From Bacteroidota bacterium (GTDB lineage: Bacteria; Bacteroidota; Bacteroidia; CAMBQF01), in NCBI GenBank assembly GCA_027483285.1, contig JAIXUZ010000320.1, forward strand, positions 1 through 9,542: 9,542 bases of DNA, in the 5' to 3' direction. This document shows, piece after piece, positions 7,015-9,542 of the stretch (positions within the stretch are counted from its first letter, which is position 1; every line of letters begins with the position of its first letter). Under the pieces are notes generated by a model. The model was not told the DNA's origin and searched no databases. It saw only the letters and a program-made list of their open reading frames with translations. Position numbers and translations under genes: made by a program.

Positions 7015-7614
7015 TTAATTGTTGTAGCCATTGTAATAGTAGGCCTTAATAATAGCCTTATTTTTAGTAAGGTCTATTTTGGTTACTGTTATACGGTGTA
7101 CATCGTATCCTGTTTTCTCTTTAAGAGTGGATAAGAGCAAGGCCCTGTTTTCGGGTTTAATAAGTTCTAAGTCTACTCTTTCTATCACCTTTTCGTGCTC
7201 GTTAAGGAAAAACATATTGCGGTCTAACGCAAAGGTTAGGCCCACAATAAACCCATTAAGTAAGCATAATTCCAGCATGCTTTCTTTTGCAATAGCGGTA
7301 ATCATACCAATAGCTATTACAATAAAAAGGTAGGTCATGTCTTTGGCCGAAATATCTTCTGTACGGTACCGTATCATGGAGAATACCGCAAATAAACCGA
7401 ATGCAGCCCCCATTGATATATCTACAATATTGAGCAGGTAGGTAATTATAAATATGACAACGTTGAAAAGGAAAAAGGTAAAAACGGTATCGCCCTTGCG
7501 ATAGTTTTTATAGTATACAAACCTAATAAGTACTGCTACAAAAACAACGTCTATTAACAGGCGCAGAAAAAATCCCCCGTTTAATTTTGATAAATAAAAT
7601 TCCTGAATATCCAT
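7015..7614 (-). CDS. DUF4956-family membrane protein
   Basis: The 199-residue protein has about five hydrophobic segments: 14-35, 43-64, 68-81, 92-109 and 114-130. The cytosolic-looking C-terminal part (about 136-199) is charged. 'GLFAVFSMIRYRTEDISAKDMTYLFIV' (73-99, characteristic spacing) is the hallmark of DUF4956, and the length is normal for the family. The biochemical role of the family is not established. Relatives often sit beside VTC-type polyphosphate polymerase or CotH-like genes, but neither is seen here. An AGGAGAA on the minus strand (7632-7626), 11 bases before the ATG, resembles a Shine-Dalgarno site, unusual for this phylum. It is transcribed toward the Hpt gene and away from the SRPBCC gene. 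Confidence 0.85.
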   Translation of the reverse strand: MDIQEFYLSKLNGGFFLRLLIDVVFVAVLIRFVYYKNYRKGDTVFTFFLFNVVIFIITYLLNIVDISMGAAFGLFAVFSMIRYRTEDISAKDMTYLFIVIAIGMITAIAKESMLELCLLNGFIVGLTFALDRNMFFLNEHEKVIERVDLELIKPENRALLLSTLKEKTGYDVHRITVTKIDLTKNKAIIKAYYYNGYNN

Positions 7615-7633
7615 TTGCAGAGTACTTCTCCTG

Positions 7634-7678
7634 TTGTTAATTTTTGTGCAATATAACTAATGTTAACAAAATGTTAAA
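7634..7678. promoter_or_regulatory. TGTTAA repeats in the divergent intergenic region
   Basis: TGTTAA occurs at 7635-7640, 7661-7666 and 7672-7677. The last two are 11 bases apart, about one helical turn. The sequence TTAACA-AAA-TGTTAA (7663-7677) is also a perfect 6-bp inverted repeat. It sits between two divergent start codons, so it could be an operator for both genes. In AT-rich DNA a chance origin is possible. Confidence 0.3.
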
Positions 7679-7735
7679 CTGCGCTAAATAGTTTAACCGG
7701 AGGTAAAGGTTTAAATTGCATATAAATTAAATGCT

Positions 7736-8128
7736 ATGGGCATAATAAATCAAACCGAACTATTTGAAAATACCACTACAGGTAAACTATATGAGGTGTT
7801 GATGGATGCTAAACACCATGCGGCTTTTACGGGCGATGATGCAAATATTAGCAATGAGGTAGGTGGCATATTTTCTACTTATGGGGGCTATTCAACCGGT
7901 ATAAATAAAGAGCTTATACCCGGTAAGCGTATTGTGCAAACCTGGCGTGCAGCCGACTGGCCCGAGGGAGTGGAAAGTACCGTAACCTTCGATTTTGAAC
8001 AACATGGCAATAATGCCATTATCCATTTTACCCAAACCAATGTGCCCGATGAACAATTGGAAAGTGTAGCCAACGGCTGGCACGAGTATTATTGGGAGCC
8101 TATGCGGGGGTATTTAGCTGTAAGCTAA
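7736..8128 (+). CDS. SRPBCC / AHSA1-like domain protein
   Basis: The 130-residue cytoplasmic protein covers one AHSA1-type START-fold domain. The signature runs in the usual order: 'GKLYEVLMDAKHHAAFTG' (16-33), 'GGIFSTYGGYSTGINKEL' (43-60), 'KRIVQTWRAADWPEG' (64-78), 'STVTFDF' (81-87), 'THFTQ'-like strand IIHFTQTNVP (95-104) and 'GWHEYYWEPMRGYL' (114-127). This family is named after activators of Hsp90 ATPase. Bacterial single-domain members mostly bind hydrophobic ligands or are uncharacterised, so the substrate is unknown. The start at 7736 is chosen because the ATG at 7731 runs into a stop after four codons. No Shine-Dalgarno site is visible. It is divergent from the DUF4956 gene and unrelated to the downstream tRNA-modification gene except by position. 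Confidence 0.88.
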   Translation: MGIINQTELFENTTTGKLYEVLMDAKHHAAFTGDDANISNEVGGIFSTYGGYSTGINKELIPGKRIVQTWRAADWPEGVESTVTFDFEQHGNNAIIHFTQTNVPDEQLESVANGWHEYYWEPMRGYLAVS

Positions 8129-8131
8129 ATA
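8111..8131 (+). other. Hairpin spanning the stop codon of the SRPBCC gene
   Basis: TATTTAGCT (8111-8119) and AGCTAAATA (8123-8131) form a perfect 9-bp stem with the loop GTA, and the TAA stop at 8126-8128 lies inside it. No T-run follows directly (TTTT only at 8141-8144), so it is not a standard terminator. It could protect the 3' end or be a weak terminator. Confidence 0.4.
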
Positions 8132-8185
8132 GGTGCTAGGTTTTAGTAATATTTTGTGAATTTAGGATGCACAATAATTTACTAG

Positions 8186-8210
8186 CCCCTTACCCCTAGA
8201 CCCTATCCCC
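8186..8210 (-). promoter_or_regulatory. Canonical G-quadruplex motif upstream of mtaB
   Basis: Four C-runs on the plus strand (8186-8189, 8193-8196, 8201-8203 and 8207-8210) give minus-strand GGGG-ATA-GGG-TCTA-GGGG-TAA-GGGG. It has loops of 3, 4 and 3 bases and so meets the G3+ N1-7 rule. It ends 8 bases before the -7 box of the tRNA methylthiotransferase gene and covers where the -33 element would be. Folding in the cell is inferred. Confidence 0.5.
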
Positions 8211-8218
8211 TAAAATCG

Positions 8219-8226
8219 TATCTTTG
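8219..8226 (+). promoter_or_regulatory. Bacteroidota -7 promoter box of mtaB
   Basis: TATCTTTG is an exact match to the consensus TAnnTTTG, followed by the common CA. It ends six bases before the ATG at 8233. Transcription normally starts a few bases past the box, so the message should have almost no leader. No clear TTTG is seen at -33; that position is C-rich. Confidence 0.6.
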
Positions 8227-8232
8227 CAGCTT

Positions 8233-9542
8233 ATGCAAACGGCAGAAAAAACAGTAGCTTTTTACACCCTGGGTTGTAAGCTTAACTTCTCTGAAACGTC
8301 GACTATAGCGCGGCAGTTTAAAGAGGAGGGTTTTAGCCGTGTGGAGTTTGATGAGCGTGCTGCCGATGTATATGTAATAAACACGTGTAGTGTTACCGAC
8401 CAGGCCGATAAAAAATGCCGCAGCATTGTAAACCGAGCCCTACGTTTTAATCCCAAAGCCTTTGTTGCCGTTATTGGTTGCTATGCCCAGCTTAAGCCAA
8501 CAGAAATTGCGGCTATACCGGGGGTGGATATTGTGTTGGGGGCATCAGAAAAATTCAACTTAGTTAGCTACTTAGAGAGCTTTGAGAAACGCGAGGCGGC
8601 CGATGTGCATGCCTGCGAGATTAAAGACGTTAAGAACTATAATTCAGCTTACTCGGCCGCCGACCGTACCCGTACTTTTTTAAAGGTGCAAGATGGTTGC
8701 GACTATTTCTGCTCGTTTTGTACCATACCGCTGGCCCGTGGCCGCAGCCGCAGCGACAGCACTGCCAATGTGGTGAAGATGGCGAACGAGATTGCCGCTA
8801 AAGGGGTAAAAGAGGTTGTGCTTACGGGCGTAAACATTGGTGACTTTGGCAAAGGCACCGATGAGACTTTTTACCAACTGGTGCAAGAACTGGATAAGGT
8901 AGAAGGCATAGAGCGTTTCCGTATATCATCAATAGAGCCTAATTTGTTGACGGATGAGATTGTGCGCTTTGTAGCCCAAAGCACCAAGTTTGTACCGCAT
9001 TTCCATATACCGCTGCAATCGGGTTCTAATACCATACTTAAAGCCATGCGCCGCAGGTATGAGCGTGAGTTATACGCCAGCCGTATTGCGCTGATAAAAG
9101 AATTGATGCCTGAATGCTGTATTGGGGTTGATGTGATTGTGGGCTTTCCGGGCGAGACGGAGGAGGAGTTCCTTCAGACCTATAATTTCCTAAACGAACT
9201 GAATATATCGTACCTTCACGTATTTACCTATTCAGAGCGCGATAATACAACCGCGGTGCGTGTTACAGAAGGGGTAGTGCCTATGGCTATCCGCCAGCAG
9301 CGCAACAAAATGCTGACTATATTATCGGAGAAAAAGCGCCGTAAATTTTACGAAGAAAACATAGGTGCAATAGCTACCGTATTGTGGGAGGCTGAGCGCG
9401 ACGGCGAGTTTATGCACGGCTTTACCCAAAATTATGTAAAGGTGAAAACGCCCTTTGCTGAAAGCCTTGTAAACCAAACAGCCCAGGTAAATTTGGTAAA
9501 CATTGATACCGATGGTGTTGTTTCGGTAGAATTGGTGGAGGT
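8233..9542 (+). CDS. mtaB: tRNA t6A37 methylthiotransferase MtaB (3' partial)
   Basis: There are 436 codons from the ATG at 8233 with no stop before the window ends; family length is about 430-450, so little is missing. It is a radical-SAM enzyme that adds a methylthio group to N6-threonylcarbamoyladenosine at position 37 of tRNA(Lys), giving ms2t6A. The N-terminal UPF0004 domain carries its three cluster cysteines: Cys15 (TLGCKLN), Cys52 (NTCSVTD) and Cys83 (IGCYAQ). The radical-SAM motif CDYFCSFC gives Cys156, Cys160 and Cys163 in CxxxCxxC spacing. 'TGVNIGDFG', 'SSIEPNLL', 'HIPLQSGSN' and 'VGFPGETEEEF' follow as expected. A TRAM-like RNA-binding domain occupies about 370 onward. MtaB rather than MiaB is favoured by 'TLGCKLN' at the N-terminus and 'TGVNIG'. 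The start is supported because the first cysteine motif follows after 11 residues, as in known MtaB. All key residues are intact. Confidence 0.92.
   Translation, partial: MQTAEKTVAFYTLGCKLNFSETSTIARQFKEEGFSRVEFDERAADVYVINTCSVTDQADKKCRSIVNRALRFNPKAFVAVIGCYAQLKPTEIAAIPGVDIVLGASEKFNLVSYLESFEKREAADVHACEIKDVKNYNSAYSAADRTRTFLKVQDGCDYFCSFCTIPLARGRSRSDSTANVVKMANEIAAKGVKEVVLTGVNIGDFGKGTDETFYQLVQELDKVEGIERFRISSIEPNLLTDEIVRFVAQSTKFVPHFHIPLQSGSNTILKAMRRRYERELYASRIALIKELMPECCIGVDVIVGFPGETEEEFLQTYNFLNELNISYLHVFTYSERDNTTAVRVTEGVVPMAIRQQRNKMLTILSEKKRRKFYEENIGAIATVLWEAERDGEFMHGFTQNYVKVKTPFAESLVNQTAQVNLVNIDTDGVVSVELVE

Noticed and set aside
7006..7029. Terminator between the convergent Hpt and DUF4956 genes
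   Set aside because: GGCTA (7006-7010) and TAGCC (7025-7029) give only a 5-bp stem with a 14-base loop and no T-run, too weak to call.
8262..8456. Minus-strand open frames opposite mtaB (also at 8680-8886)
   Set aside because: They lie wholly within the plus-strand radical-SAM gene, whose every conserved motif is intact.

Overview
The window looks like a Bacteroidota chromosome, though I cannot fix the order or genus. The evidence is secreted proteins with the family-typical N-terminal 'VGIN.DGS..N..A.LDIKS...GLLIPRIT..QRT' and 'VGIGT..P..KLDV' modules, signal peptides ending in A|Q, a near-absence of Shine-Dalgarno sites, and a TAnnTTTG promoter box (TATCTTTG at 8219-8226). No RNA genes, insertion sequences, CRISPR array or phage structural genes were seen.

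Region 1 (1-6243) holds three consecutive, same-strand genes for large modular secreted fibre-like proteins. The first (1-1779) is cut by the window start. It ends in a run of YadA-type head repeats, an S74 'chaperone of endosialidase' domain with a plausible Ser/Lys self-cleavage dyad, and a coiled coil. The second (2108-4429) and third (4885-6243) share a signal peptide plus anchor module, collagen-like Gly-X-Thr/Ala tracts and a recurring 'WLTG..APTG.QG..GD.Y' spacer, but each carries a different C-terminal tip. The first two genes end in strong intrinsic terminators. The second and third are preceded by a matching, ungapped promoter-like leader, so each is probably its own transcription unit. 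The picture is a small array of paralogous fibres sharing shaft modules but differing in tips.

Region 2 (6291-7004) holds a small secreted protein of unknown function and an Hpt-domain phosphotransfer protein. Both are close behind the third fibre gene with no visible terminator between, so they probably form one operon with it. This may link a surface fibre to phosphorelay signalling, which is an inference from position only.

Region 3 (7015-8128) has a convergent DUF4956 membrane protein on the minus strand, then a divergently transcribed SRPBCC/AHSA1-like protein. The 121-bp gap between their start codons contains TGTTAA-based repeats.

Region 4 (8233-9542) holds nearly all of an MtaB-type tRNA methylthiotransferase gene, cut by the window end before its stop codon. 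Its promoter box sits so close to the ATG that the mRNA may be leaderless, and a canonical four-run G-quadruplex motif lies just upstream on the minus strand. This housekeeping gene is unrelated to the fibres.
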